This document shows, piece after piece, positions 7,015 through 14,279 of a stretch of DNA of 64,000 nt. The first letter of the stretch is position 1; every line of letters begins with the position of its first letter. The notes beneath the pieces were generated by a model. It saw only the letters and a program-made list of their open reading frames with translations, made no database searches and was not told the origin of the DNA. The stretch comes from a virus. The stretch covers positions 1 through 64,000 of IMG/VR virus record IMGVR_UViG_3300028558_000022. One strand, given 5' to 3'. Position numbers and translations under genes: made by a program.

Positions 7015-7143
7015 TTTCACCGAAAGCAGGGAGCACCTTGCGGGGCTTAATGGACCTGCCTGAAAGGTTGTCCTCTCCGGTGTCGTCCGCGCGGGCCGGA
7101 GATGAGTCAATAGACGGTAAAAATCCGTCCGGTGAGTAGCTCA
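7015..7143 (+). other. Structured-looking spacer between tmRNA and tRNA
   Basis: No frame of useful length. Several complementary pairs are visible: CACCG/CGGTG, GCAGG/CCTGC, CTCCGG/CCGGAG and GACGG-TAAAAAT-CCGTC. This could be the tail of the tmRNA precursor or a separate small RNA; no known class recognised. Confidence 0.35.
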
Positions 7144-7217
7144 AGATCGGTAGTTTAATGGCAAAACAACAGGCCCTTGCTGCCTGTGTTCCGGGTTCGA
7201 GTCCCGTCCGATCTTGA
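7144..7217 (+). tRNA. tRNA, probable anticodon TTG (Gln)
   Basis: Acceptor AGATCGG pairs perfectly with CCGATCT, D stem GTTT/AAAC with AATGGCA loop, anticodon stem CAGGC/GCCTG around CCTTGCT, T arm CCGGG-TTCGAGT-CCCGT with one mismatch. The anticodon would be TTG, but position 33 is C instead of the near-universal U and one extra base sits before the anticodon stem. No CCA is encoded. Confidence 0.65.
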
Positions 7218-7256
7218 GAATAGCTGTTCTTCCCGAAAATTTTTTCCTGAGGTCAA

Positions 7257-7616
7257 ATGAGTGTTCTTAGCTTTGAGAAACCGAAGAAGGTCCGTCCAAC
7301 GTCTGAGCACAACGATTACTACTCGTCTGATTCTGGCGTCGCCGGTACCTACGTTCCCAATATGTCCAACGCCGACCGGCGCAAGTGGAAGGCCAAGCTC
7401 ATCGCAGGTAAAGACCCTCGTGTCGAGATTCGCAAGTCGATAGGACGCTCTCAGGTTCAGATCGTGATGGTCGTCCGCCCGGACTTCTCAACGTCGATAT
7501 CTGCAAACGGTCGCATGGACTTCACTTCTCAGGATTGGATCGAATTACTGCAAGCACGTAACGAAGCGTTGAGTCATGGGCAACTTACCTTGGGAGCTGA
7601 ATGGCAGACATCATAA
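7257..7616 (+). CDS. hypothetical protein
   Basis: 119 residues, MSVLSFEKPKKVRPTSEHN..., preceded by CTGAGG. Contains a basic segment NADRRKWKAKLIAGKDPRVEIRKSIGRSQVQIVM. Its end overlaps the next gene by 16 bp. Family not recognised. Confidence 0.8.
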   Translation: MSVLSFEKPKKVRPTSEHNDYYSSDSGVAGTYVPNMSNADRRKWKAKLIAGKDPRVEIRKSIGRSQVQIVMVVRPDFSTSISANGRMDFTSQDWIELLQARNEALSHGQLTLGAEWQTS

Positions 7617-7864
7617 TCGCTTCGGCAAAGGTCGTCGGTATTAAAGAGATGACCCTAACGCCGACAGTCGAAGCACCCGATCCCAAGACGGTCGCGGCGT
7701 CTGAGTTACGAATTGAACCAAAGAATCACCCGGACCCAAGGATCAAACCGCACGGGACAATATGGGTTGCCCAGCTACTCCCTTACGGCGTGACGTTCGA
7801 TCTCGTACTTCGCGATCAGAACATGGTTCAGGAGCCAGCCGGGAGAAAGCTCCAAGATGAGTGA
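7601..7864 (+). CDS. small beta-rich protein, paralog A
   Basis: 87 residues with GGGAG before the ATG. It shares a C-terminal segment with the next two genes: LLPYGVTFDLVLRDQ here, IPYGKTFEIILREKE and LEFGEEYEIIARRVK in the others, so the three look like a tandem family. It overlaps the next gene by 8 bp. Function unknown. Confidence 0.75.
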   Translation: MADIIIASAKVVGIKEMTLTPTVEAPDPKTVAASELRIEPKNHPDPRIKPHGTIWVAQLLPYGVTFDLVLRDQNMVQEPAGRKLQDE

Positions 7865-8132
7865 AGAGATCAAAGTAGGCGAGTGCCGGATCATCAAGGT
7901 CGAAGAGGTCACTGCAAAAGGCGTGACGTTCACTCTGTCGTCCCTCGACTTCAGCGAAGTTGGCGCCTTATATCCTGCCGATGCCTTTCAGGGCGGTTAT
8001 GACAGCTCTCCTCTACGCAAATTGAAGATGAAGGCCGAGATTCCTTATGGGAAGACATTCGAGATCATTCTTCGCGAAAAGGAAAAGACGGTAGGCGGTA
8101 GTGGCGCTCGAAGGATACGTACCGATGAGTGA
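7857..8132 (+). CDS. small beta-rich protein, paralog B
   Basis: 91 residues, MSEEIKVGECRIIKVEEV. Contains the shared IPYGKTFEIILREKE segment and ends GARRIRTDE, a looser version of the GRxFR-acid tails found elsewhere in this genome. Overlaps its neighbours at both ends. Confidence 0.75.
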   Translation: MSEEIKVGECRIIKVEEVTAKGVTFTLSSLDFSEVGALYPADAFQGGYDSSPLRKLKMKAEIPYGKTFEIILREKEKTVGGSGARRIRTDE

Positions 8133-8424
8133 TGAGGTTGTGATTGGGAAAGGTGTCGTAGCCTCTATAGCCGGTTCATACGGCCAAGACATGACGCTGG
8201 ATGTAAATAGAGTGACGAGTTACATACAGTTTGGCGGGAACCTCAACGATAAGATCGCGTTCACAAAGAGTTACGACGGTCAGGATCGGCTTTTGGGAAT
8301 GACCTTTCCCGGAAAGCTGGAGTTCGGTGAGGAATACGAGATCATCGCGCGTCGAGTGAAGAAGAACGTCCCGGAAGTCGGACAGCCATCCGGCCCGCGC
8401 ATGTTCAAAGAGGAATCGGAATGA
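8125..8424 (+). CDS. small beta-rich protein, paralog C
   Basis: 99 residues from ATG 8125 (AAGGA about ten bases upstream; a GTG at 8101 is possible but has no ribosome binding site). Carries the family segment LEFGEEYEIIARRVKKN and ends SGPRMFKEESE, one of the RMF/RKF-acid tails shared by several proteins in this window. Confidence 0.7.
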   Translation: MSDEVVIGKGVVASIAGSYGQDMTLDVNRVTSYIQFGGNLNDKIAFTKSYDGQDRLLGMTFPGKLEFGEEYEIIARRVKKNVPEVGQPSGPRMFKEESE

Positions 8425-8993
8425 TTTGGTTTACGAGTGACGAACACTTTGGGCACAGGAACATCATCAAGTTCTGCAAGCGCCCTTTTACTGACCTTCG
8501 CGACATGCGGGATCAGATGATCGGTCGTTTCAACTTTTCTGTAGGCAAGGACGACACGACGTATCATCTCGGTGATATGTTTTGGCGGACGCTGGACGCG
8601 GAGTCGGCTATCTCCATTCTCAGGGAGTTGAATGGGAAGCACTACTACATTCGCGGTAATCACGAAGAGGTTTTGGACAACCATGATTCGGTGCGCTTCG
8701 CGTTCCACGGCGTTTATGATCGACTCCTGATCGAACCGCCGAACGGTCCGAGATACGGGATAGTTCTCGATCACTTCGCTGGTCGCGTGTGGCATCACAG
8801 CGACAAGGGTTCGTGGCAACTGTACGGGCACTCGCACGGAGAGCTGCCGGACGATCACAGCCTGTTGTCAATGGATGTCGGCGTAGACGCGCACAACTGG
8901 TACCCTCAGTCGCTCGACACGATTCGCGAACTGATGGGACGAAAGATCAAGTGGATGCAGAGGAGAATCGACTCCTTTCAGCCAAAGGCTTAG
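8421..8993 (+). CDS. calcineurin-like metallophosphoesterase
   Basis: 190 residues with the complete metal-binding set: FTSDEHFGH, HLGDMFW, IRGNHEE, DHFAG and YGHSHG. This is the small phage/bacterial phosphoesterase type that starts almost immediately with the DxH motif. Substrate cannot be told from sequence. ATG overlaps the previous stop (ATGA). A second, longer phosphoesterase is at 54242. Confidence 0.9.
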   Translation: MIWFTSDEHFGHRNIIKFCKRPFTDLRDMRDQMIGRFNFSVGKDDTTYHLGDMFWRTLDAESAISILRELNGKHYYIRGNHEEVLDNHDSVRFAFHGVYDRLLIEPPNGPRYGIVLDHFAGRVWHHSDKGSWQLYGHSHGELPDDHSLLSMDVGVDAHNWYPQSLDTIRELMGRKIKWMQRRIDSFQPKA

Positions 8994-9014
8994 TCACGGG
9001 GAGGCGGCGGACAA

Positions 9015-9956
9015 ATGGGGGAAATCTTAGTCGCCTCCCCTGAGGCGGTTGACGCTTACAAGACCTACCTGTACCGGCAAGGCCATACGGCGCTGGCGAA
9101 CAGCATTCATCCGGGCGAGCTGATTCCGACATATCAAATTGAGCAGCATATCAACGTAACTATCGCGTCGATCACGATTCTCAAAGAATTTGGGATGTCG
9201 CGCGGGGCTGAAGAGGCGAAGCTCGCCGGTCTGAAGAAGTTGCTGGAAGGTGTTGCCGGAAAGCGAACGCCGAGTAAGGAAGAAGAGGCACTCAAGGCTA
9301 AAGAGGCTGCGCTTCTGAAAAAGCTCAATGCCGACGCTCTCGCCGCGATGAAGGCGGTCAACAATAGCAAGACGGTAAAGGCAATCGAGTTAGCCAAGGC
9401 TCAGGCAGCCGCTCTATGGGAGAAGTACAACCCGGACCCTGACGCCAAGGCCGACGCGAAAGCTAAGGCAGCGGCATCAGATTTGATGGACAAGTTCGGG
9501 AACACTATAGCTGATCCTCAGAAGATCATTGGTAGCTACTTCAATAAACAGTTCGTACAAAACCTTAAAGCTCAAACGCCGCTTGGCAACAAGAACCCGA
9601 TCTTAATGGTGAAGCCGGGCACAATGGTCCCGGTCGAAAAGAAGGGCGGTCTCGCTTCGATTGCTGCCCTTCAAGTCGGGCGCTCAAAGATCGAGCAAGA
9701 GTTCATCATGCGGATCGGCATGGTATCAGACATGAACGTCGTGATCGAGCAGTACCGCTCTACGGGATGGGACACTGTTCGGCTTCTCTGTAAGAGATGC
9801 AGCGCGGTCCACGTATTTAGCGACGCCGCTTTTCTGGCCGGGGCCACTCAACTGACAGACGAAGCGGAGAAGTTTTGTAAGGCACATCGACACGAAGCAC
9901 CAAAGCCGGTCGTTGAGGCGCCGGTCGGCGGGCGCAAGTTCCGGGAGGATGATTGA
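9015..9956 (+). CDS. hypothetical protein with GRKFREDD tail
   Basis: 313 residues after GGAGGCGGCGGACAA. The N-terminal 70 residues are folded-looking. Residues 75-165 form an Ala/Lys-rich helical region (EEALKAKEAALLKKLNADALAAMK). The C-terminal third contains LLCKRCSAVHVFSDAAF...FCKAH, a possible zinc site. It ends VGGRKFREDD, closely matching the GRKFRDE end of the 17375 gene although the bodies are unrelated. Family not recognised. Confidence 0.85.
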   Translation: MGEILVASPEAVDAYKTYLYRQGHTALANSIHPGELIPTYQIEQHINVTIASITILKEFGMSRGAEEAKLAGLKKLLEGVAGKRTPSKEEEALKAKEAALLKKLNADALAAMKAVNNSKTVKAIELAKAQAAALWEKYNPDPDAKADAKAKAAASDLMDKFGNTIADPQKIIGSYFNKQFVQNLKAQTPLGNKNPILMVKPGTMVPVEKKGGLASIAALQVGRSKIEQEFIMRIGMVSDMNVVIEQYRSTGWDTVRLLCKRCSAVHVFSDAAFLAGATQLTDEAEKFCKAHRHEAPKPVVEAPVGGRKFREDD

Positions 9957-10321
9957 GAAAAGTATGGACACTAATTTTGATCGCGATCTTGTCCTGTCCG
10001 GGATATGCGAAGCCGAAACCGGCGACGAACTCACAAAGAGTTCGTGCTTCGTTTTATGCGGAGAAGTTTGAAGGGCGCCGGATGGCGAACGGCGAGCGGT
10101 TCCATGAAGACGTGATGACCGCCGCGAGCCGGGCGTTCCCGCTGGGGACGATCCTGCATGTGACGAACGTCGCGACCGGCGATTCGGTCGATGTTGAAGT
10201 CACGGATCGCGGCCCGTGGGACAAGCGGTACGGTCTCGATCTCAGCCGGTCCGCATTCTTGGCGCTCGGGTTCAAATCCCGTCAGGGGTGGGGATGGGTG
10301 ACGGTTAAAAAGGTGAGCTGA
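9953..10321 (+). CDS. RlpA-like exported protein with double-psi beta-barrel
   Basis: 122 residues from TTG 9953 (GGGAGG upstream). A signal peptide (RKVWTLILIAILSCPGYA) is followed by the RlpA pattern ASFYAEKFEGRRMANGERF...MTAASRAFPLGTILHVTN...VEVTDRGPW...DLSRSAFLALG. RlpA-type domains bind or cleave denuded peptidoglycan in the periplasm, so this may assist lysis or entry. It is far from the lysis cluster at 52.9-56.7 kb. The bases around 10265 that look like a tRNA T arm are coding. Confidence 0.88.
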   Translation: MRKVWTLILIAILSCPGYAKPKPATNSQRVRASFYAEKFEGRRMANGERFHEDVMTAASRAFPLGTILHVTNVATGDSVDVEVTDRGPWDKRYGLDLSRSAFLALGFKSRQGWGWVTVKKVS

Positions 10322-10386
10322 TGCCGAAGTACGGACTAAGCTCTTGCGAGAATCACGGTGAGGCCGTCGTTGCGTACCCTGTGTAA
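10321..10386 (+). CDS. possible 21-residue peptide
   Basis: ATG overlaps the stop of the RlpA-like gene (TGATG), with AAGGTGAG upstream. The product is MPKYGLSSCENHGEAVVAYPV. Position and ribosome binding site are good but the length is minimal. Confidence 0.35.
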   Translation: MPKYGLSSCENHGEAVVAYPV

Positions 10387-11333
10387 CAAAGTCTTGATAC
10401 ATCACACGGACCTCGGTACACCGCTGCCCGCGCCCGTGAAGCTAGTTAAGACCCCCTCTCCCAAGGTCTCCGTGACTCCCAAGGGCCGTTTGTTCCGGGA
10501 AAACGAGTAGACAACCCCTTCGCTGCGCTCAGATTTCCCTTTTCCAGAGACCCCACCCGCAAATACCCCACCAACTCATCTACAAAGTCCTACCTACAAA
10601 CTCTTTTCTATAAGTCCCCCGTATCTGTACGGACAAGGGACTGACCCCCTATTCACAAATGATTGATTCTAAAAAGGGCCGGGACTCCTAAGGGACTCCT
10701 AGCTCTTTTTTATTTGTACGGCTAACTACTGACCGGCTGCGGGCGTGTGCTGGCCGCGTCAGCCTCAGCTCGCGAGCGCACCCACCGGGGACTCCCCGGC
10801 CCCCGTCCGGGGCAGGGTTGGTTAGGGACGTTACGCTGAATCTAAAGGGGTTATACTCGCGAAGCGAATACATCGGCGGAGCTGTACACCCCGGACCGGA
10901 TCGCATCGCGAAGCGAATACAACGGCGCTCGCCGTATGTTATTGATTTTAAGCCGGATGGTCACCATGTCCGCAATATCATGTAATGCGGACAATGTTAC
11001 GACGCGTAACACTACACGCTGTAACGGCTGCACAGCTCACGGCCTAGCCGGGCGGTTATTCAACCCGGCCCGTTTGTTATCCGTTGCGCTTCGCTATTCG
11101 CTATGCTCCCCGTACTTAGTACGGCCCAGCGGTTACCGGCTTACGGTCTCACGGTCTCCGGCGTATGCTCTCAGCTCTTCCAGCTCTTACGGTCTCCGGC
11201 ATCCGGGGACGGATCGCCGGGCGTCTATACAGCGGGCGTACAGCGAACGCGGGCATCCGGCTTTATGGTCTCTTCTATTCCCCTTCTATGGTCTCAGCTC
11301 TTACACGGTCCGATAGAAAACGAACTGCAAAGA
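10387..11333. other. Long gene-free region with direct and inverted repeats
   Basis: No credible gene. Two copies of a 16-bp repeat starting TCGCGAAGCGAATACA (10857 and 10906, 49 bp apart), direct GGACTCCTA repeats near 10684-10702 ending in a T6 run, and at 11135-11310 many repeats of ACGGTCTC/ATGGTCTC and CAGCTCTT. This marks the left end of the GC-rich island. An origin of replication or a non-coding transcript are both possible; nothing in the sequence decides. Confidence 0.45.
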
Positions 11334-11351
11334 GTTTGACAAATTGTCAAA
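11334..11351 (+). promoter_or_regulatory. Palindromic operator site
   Basis: GTTTGACAAATTGTCAAA, 17 bases upstream of the -35 at 11369. Confidence 0.75.
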
Positions 11352-11368
11352 GATTCTCACAAAAGCTA

Positions 11369-11397
11369 TTGACAACGGTTTTATTATTTGCGATTCT
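11369..11397 (+). promoter_or_regulatory. Promoter of the GC-rich island
   Basis: TTGACA, 17 bp, GATTCT, about 37 bp before the ATG at 11434. Confidence 0.65.
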
Positions 11398-11433
11398 CTT
11401 GTCTGTAAGCAAATCCACACACGGGCGGACACA

Positions 11434-11601
11434 ATGACACGGTTTGAAAAGCTCAAGATATCGGCAAGTGTAGCGGGCGTCATTATCGGCACAATTGGCT
11501 GTATTCTCTTCCCTTGCGGTTTGCTCTCAGATAACGGCCCGGCAGCTCTAGCGGGCGGCCTAATGCTTTTAACCGGGTTCGTGTCCGCGTTTATCGACTA
11601 A
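11434..11601 (+). CDS. 55-residue membrane protein
   Basis: Starts at ATG 11434, downstream of the promoter; a longer frame from 11344 would begin upstream of the promoter. MTRFEKLKISASVAGVIIGTIGCILFPCG... gives two hydrophobic segments (about 9-27 and 36-54). First gene of the island. No family recognised. Confidence 0.6.
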   Translation: MTRFEKLKISASVAGVIIGTIGCILFPCGLLSDNGPAALAGGLMLLTGFVSAFID

Positions 11602-11654
11602 CACAAGCGGGCCGGGTTTACTCCGGCCCCATTCCCTTTTTGGAGGTTTTCTAA

Positions 11655-11867
11655 ATGTTCCGTATCAATTGGACAAATCACGGTTATAGCTCGCCGGATA
11701 CGTTCCACACTTTGCACGAAGCTATACAGCATGGGAAAAAACAAGCCTTTGACTTTTCCGTGTCCGATGGGTTCGGGCGCATAGCAGCGGCGGGCGGAGT
11801 TCTGAACGGCGTTCGGCTTTTCGGCGAGTACGATACGCGGGTAAACTGGCAGACCATACGGTATTAA
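11655..11867 (+). CDS. hypothetical protein
   Basis: 70 residues, MFRINWTNHGYSSPDTFHTLHEAIQHGKKQ..., behind TTGGAGGTTTTCTAA. The DTFHTLHEAIQHGK segment followed by two predicted strands looks like a small alpha/beta domain. No family recognised. Confidence 0.7.
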   Translation: MFRINWTNHGYSSPDTFHTLHEAIQHGKKQAFDFSVSDGFGRIAAAGGVLNGVRLFGEYDTRVNWQTIRY

Positions 11868-11915
11868 ACCCCGGCCCGGATCGCGGGCCGCATTCCACAA
11901 ACGGAGCTGATACAA

Positions 11916-12143
11916 ATGGCAACTTTGACAGTAAACACAATGCGGCCCAGCATAGGGCAAACCGTACTAGTACGTTTTGAATCAATCGCGGTTAAATGCA
12001 CAGTCACGGACGCTAAAAGCGCATACGGGCGCATACGTCTGGAAGTTCGGCCCGTATCGGGTACGGGGTCACAATGGGTCGAACTGGACCGGATCGCCGG
12101 GCCGGTAGAAGATGAACGGCCCGCGCGTATGTTCCGGGACTAA
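11916..12143 (+). CDS. hypothetical protein ending ARMFRD
   Basis: 75 residues, beta-rich (IGQTVLVRFESIAVKCTVTDAK...GSQWVELDRIAG), perhaps an SH3/OB-like barrel. Ends PARMFRD, one of the shared RMF/RKF-acid tails. The stop is followed by island-type GC repeats and the next operator. Confidence 0.7.
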   Translation: MATLTVNTMRPSIGQTVLVRFESIAVKCTVTDAKSAYGRIRLEVRPVSGTGSQWVELDRIAGPVEDERPARMFRD

Positions 12144-12180
12144 TCCGGGCGGCCCAGCTCGCCGGGCGGAGCTGAAAAAA

Positions 12181-12196
12181 GTTTGACAATTTGTCA
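12181..12196 (+). promoter_or_regulatory. Palindromic operator site
   Basis: GTTTGACAATTTGTCA, about ten bases before the -35 at 12206. Confidence 0.7.
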
Positions 12197-12205
12197 CGAA
12201 TTTTC

Positions 12206-12235
12206 TTGACTCGTTTTTATTATTCGCGATATTCT
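12206..12235 (+). promoter_or_regulatory. Sigma70-like promoter
   Basis: TTGACT, 18 bp, TATTCT, 40 bp upstream of the ATG at 12275. Confidence 0.6.
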
Positions 12236-12274
12236 CGGGTTGTAAGCAAATCCCAACTATTTGAGGTTCCCACA

Positions 12275-12610
12275 ATGGCAAACTGGACTAAGGAAACTCT
12301 CCGGCAATGGTTTCTGGACGCGGACCACGAAAACGTCAAGCATAGACTCGCGATGTCAAAAGCTCTTATGTTCCTATACGCCCGGCAAACGGCGGACGAG
12401 CAAGCGAGCGGAACCACGGCGCATGATAACGGGGCCGGGTTTTCTGGTATCGATGCGGAGTTTATGTCTAGTGTCGCGCGGGGCGTTCAGAAGTTCGGAA
12501 ACATGACGCCCGGTCAAGCCAAACACATCAAGGTCAAGCTCGCGAAGTACGCCGGGCAATTAGTAGAGTTTGCGAACCCAGCGGCCCCGGAACAAACGGC
12601 GGCGGCCTAA
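12275..12610 (+). CDS. conserved phage/plasmid-type protein with QTADEQ and NGAGF motifs
   Basis: 111 residues from ATG 12275 (TTGAGG upstream). The order ALMFLYARQTADEQASGTT..DNGAGFSGIDAEFMSSVARGV...MTPGQAKHIKVKLAKYAGQL is one I recognise as a recurrent small protein of phages and plasmids, without a known function. No nucleic-acid-binding motif is obvious. It is the first gene behind its own operator and promoter. Confidence 0.7.
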   Translation: MANWTKETLRQWFLDADHENVKHRLAMSKALMFLYARQTADEQASGTTAHDNGAGFSGIDAEFMSSVARGVQKFGNMTPGQAKHIKVKLAKYAGQLVEFANPAAPEQTAAA

Positions 12611-12622
12611 CCCAGATAGCGG

Positions 12623-12642
12623 GCCGGGCGCTATATCCCGGC
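12623..12642 (+). repeat. GC hairpin repeat, type GCCGGG-CGCTATAT-CCCGGC
   Basis: Perfect 6-bp stem with an 8-base loop after the stop of the 12275 gene. The identical hairpin is found at 12984. No T run follows, so it is probably not a simple terminator. Confidence 0.6.
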
Positions 12643-12677
12643 AAATCTAAAAACGTACACAAACGGAGGTTTGTATA

Positions 12678-12968
12678 GTGGCATACACACGGAAAACTTT
12701 TCCCGGTCATATCATCGAAACCCGGTTTGACGAACTGGGATACTTTCACAGTACCGGCGTCCAAATCGGCGGAGCTGGACACGGGCGGCGGGTTGACAAT
12801 TGGCGGTTTGTAGATTTGTCGGACTCTTCCAGCGTTGCACAAATCGGGCCGGAGTACAAAAGCCGGGCGGAACTTCTAGCCGATTTGGACCGGTACGCGG
12901 CGGAGTACGGATGCAAGCTCGCAACCCGGCCCCGGATCGCTTCCCCGGAACCCGTCCCGGCGTACTAG
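12678..12968 (+). CDS. hypothetical protein
   Basis: 96 residues from GTG 12678, preceded by CGGAGGTTTGTATA. Sequence MAYTRKTFPGHIIETRFDELGYFHSTGVQIGG... is rich in Gly and aromatic residues. The stop overlaps the inverted repeat CGTACTAGTACG. No family recognised. Confidence 0.7.
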   Translation: MAYTRKTFPGHIIETRFDELGYFHSTGVQIGGAGHGRRVDNWRFVDLSDSSSVAQIGPEYKSRAELLADLDRYAAEYGCKLATRPRIASPEPVPAY

Positions 12969-12983
12969 TACGGCATACAGCGG

Positions 12984-13003
12984 GCCGGGCGCTATATCCC
13001 GGC
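12984..13003 (+). repeat. GC hairpin repeat (second copy)
   Basis: Same GCCGGG-CGCTATAT-CCCGGC hairpin as at 12623, again directly after a gene. Confidence 0.6.
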
Positions 13004-13032
13004 GTCAATCCCCTTCTAACGGAGTTGGACGC

Positions 13033-13173
13033 GTGCAAACTGAATTTAAGCCGGAATGCGAATATCAGCATAAGCAACGTAAAGCCGGAAACGAAAACCC
13101 GGATTATTGCGCGAACTGCGGGCACATCTACCGGGAACACCGGAACGGAAAATGCCCGCTTGACCTTGATTAA
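13033..13173 (+). CDS. 46-residue zinc-finger-like protein
   Basis: GTG 13033 to TAA 13173 with CGGAG upstream. The product has CEYQH followed by YCANCGHIYREH and GKCPLD: Cys and His residues spaced as in a small zinc-binding domain. Basic overall. A small regulator or adaptor is possible. Confidence 0.55.
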   Translation: MQTEFKPECEYQHKQRKAGNENPDYCANCGHIYREHRNGKCPLDLD

Positions 13174-13177
13174 ACGC

Positions 13178-13199
13178 GGGCCGGATCGCAACCCGGCCC
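13178..13199 (+). repeat. GC hairpin repeat, type GGGCCGG-N8-CCGGCCC
   Basis: Seven-bp perfect stem (GGGCCGG/CCGGCCC) around ATCGCAAC, followed by AGCTC. Identical copies lie at 16559 and 18464, all after stop codons in the island. Confidence 0.65.
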
Positions 13200-13223
13200 A
13201 GCTCACACACGGAGCTTGAGACA

Positions 13224-13685
13224 ATGGAACCCAATTACAAAATTGAGAGCGGAACCCATTACAAACCCAGTACGCCCGATGAGGTTATCAGGCTTTTGGA
13301 ACGGTCCCGGCATACCGGGGAACGAATCCGCATACACTACGGGGACGCCACAACGGGCCGTGATTGGCTTGAAGAATGGGATGTTACCGGGCATATTGGC
13401 CGGAGTATGGGGCCGGTAAAAATCCCCCTAATGATTGCAACGGCCCGCAGTACGGGCGGCCCCGGTATCCTTGACGATTGCATTGTAAAAATTCGTTCGA
13501 CGCGCGGCGGAGCTGTACTGTATCAGCATCCGGCATATAACGCGGGCCGGGTAACTCTTAGAGACGAACCCGGCGAGCTGTACGCGTTCAAAGTGGACCG
13601 GGACGGCGTAACCCATGCCGGATTTAGAACAGCTCGCGAGCGGGCCGCATGGGTCGCAAAAATGGGTTTGACGGTCACGGCGTAA
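13224..13685 (+). CDS. conserved hypothetical protein
   Basis: 153 residues after GGAGCTTGAGACA. The part TPDEVIRLLERSRHTGERIRIHYGDATTGRDWLEEWDVTGHIGRSMGPVKIPLMIATARSTGGPGILDDCIVKI is reminiscent of a hypothetical protein family found on bacterial chromosomes and plasmids, though I cannot name a domain. The C-terminus (FRTARERAAWVAKMG) should be a helix. Its codon use and word content match the island rather than the rest of the phage. Confidence 0.75.
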   Translation: MEPNYKIESGTHYKPSTPDEVIRLLERSRHTGERIRIHYGDATTGRDWLEEWDVTGHIGRSMGPVKIPLMIATARSTGGPGILDDCIVKIRSTRGGAVLYQHPAYNAGRVTLRDEPGELYAFKVDRDGVTHAGFRTARERAAWVAKMGLTVTA

Positions 13686-13728
13686 CCCGTACCAGTACGG
13701 ACACACACACACACGGAGGTTAAAGACA

Positions 13729-13824
13729 ATGGAACATCAGACGTTTATCCCCTATGTTCTCGCATTGGTTGACCGGGTTTTCCAAAAGTACATGACGGAA
13801 CCCGCGAACCCGGCCCAGCTCTAA
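13729..13824 (+). CDS. 31-residue peptide
   Basis: ATG 13729 to TAA 13824 with a good ribosome binding site (CGGAGGTTAAAGACA). Product MEHQTFIPYVLALVDRVFQKYMTE..., a single amphipathic helix with a short tail. Confidence 0.5.
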   Translation: MEHQTFIPYVLALVDRVFQKYMTEPANPAQL

Positions 13825-13892
13825 AACTTTTTTCTAATTGTTTTCGGTTTTCGCTTGACTCTTGACTAAATCTCCGGCAATATCTTTTTCAG

Positions 13893-13911
13893 GTTTGACA
13901 ATTTGTCAAAC
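13893..13911 (+). promoter_or_regulatory. Palindromic operator, perfect 19-bp form
   Basis: GTTTGACAATTTGTCAAAC, a perfect palindrome around a central A/T. Here it lies downstream of two TTGACT hexamers (13855, 13862) and a weak TATCTT, so binding would block elongation or start rather than the -35. Confidence 0.75.
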
Positions 13912-13935
13912 ATTTTCAGACAAGAGGCGGACACA

Positions 13936-14115
13936 ATGCACAAATACATTGTCACCTTTGCAGGTTTTCGCGGAACCCGTGACCGGTCCGTAACAGTAAC
14001 GGCCCCGGACCCGGAAACCGCGAAATTTGACGCTATCGCAACTAACCCCGGATGGTTCGCCGTCCGGTCCGTAGAACTGGCGGCCCATGTCAATCGTTCA
14101 CAGCTTGCCGCCTAA
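13936..14115 (+). CDS. 59-residue hypothetical protein
   Basis: ATG 13936 behind GAGGCGGACACA. MHKYIVTFAGFRGTRDRSVTVTAPDPETAKFDAIATNPGWF... reads as two strands, a helix and a strand, an alpha/beta mini-domain. It overlaps the next gene by 29 bp. Confidence 0.65.
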   Translation: MHKYIVTFAGFRGTRDRSVTVTAPDPETAKFDAIATNPGWFAVRSVELAAHVNRSQLAA

Positions 14116-14269
14116 CATAGCGGCGGAGCTGGACGCGGCCCGCAAGCGTACCGGGGACACGGACGCGTTACGGATCGCGGCCCAGCGTTTACCGGCACTG
14201 TTAGCACTAACCCCGGCCCAGTTTGAACGGATCGCGGCGGAACTTCTGAAAAACAAATCTAACCTTTGA
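14087..14269 (+). CDS. 60-residue helical protein
   Basis: ATG 14087 inside the end of the preceding gene. Almost entirely helical (NIAAELDAARKRTGDTDALRIAAQRLPALLALTPAQFERIAAELLKN). It lies 10 bp before the permuted ATPase gene, so may be co-translated with it. No family recognised. Confidence 0.6.
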   Translation: MSIVHSLPPNIAAELDAARKRTGDTDALRIAAQRLPALLALTPAQFERIAAELLKNKSNL

Positions 14270-14279
14270 GGTTTTGAAC

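Noticed and set aside
9015-9956. Histone-like or DNA-packaging protein because of the Ala/Lys helical part
   Set aside because: The folded ends and possible zinc site do not fit; composition alone is weak evidence.
10263-10285. GGGTTCAAATCCC resembles a tRNA T arm
   Set aside because: It lies in the reading frame of the RlpA-like gene (GFKSRQG) and no acceptor or anticodon stem surrounds it.
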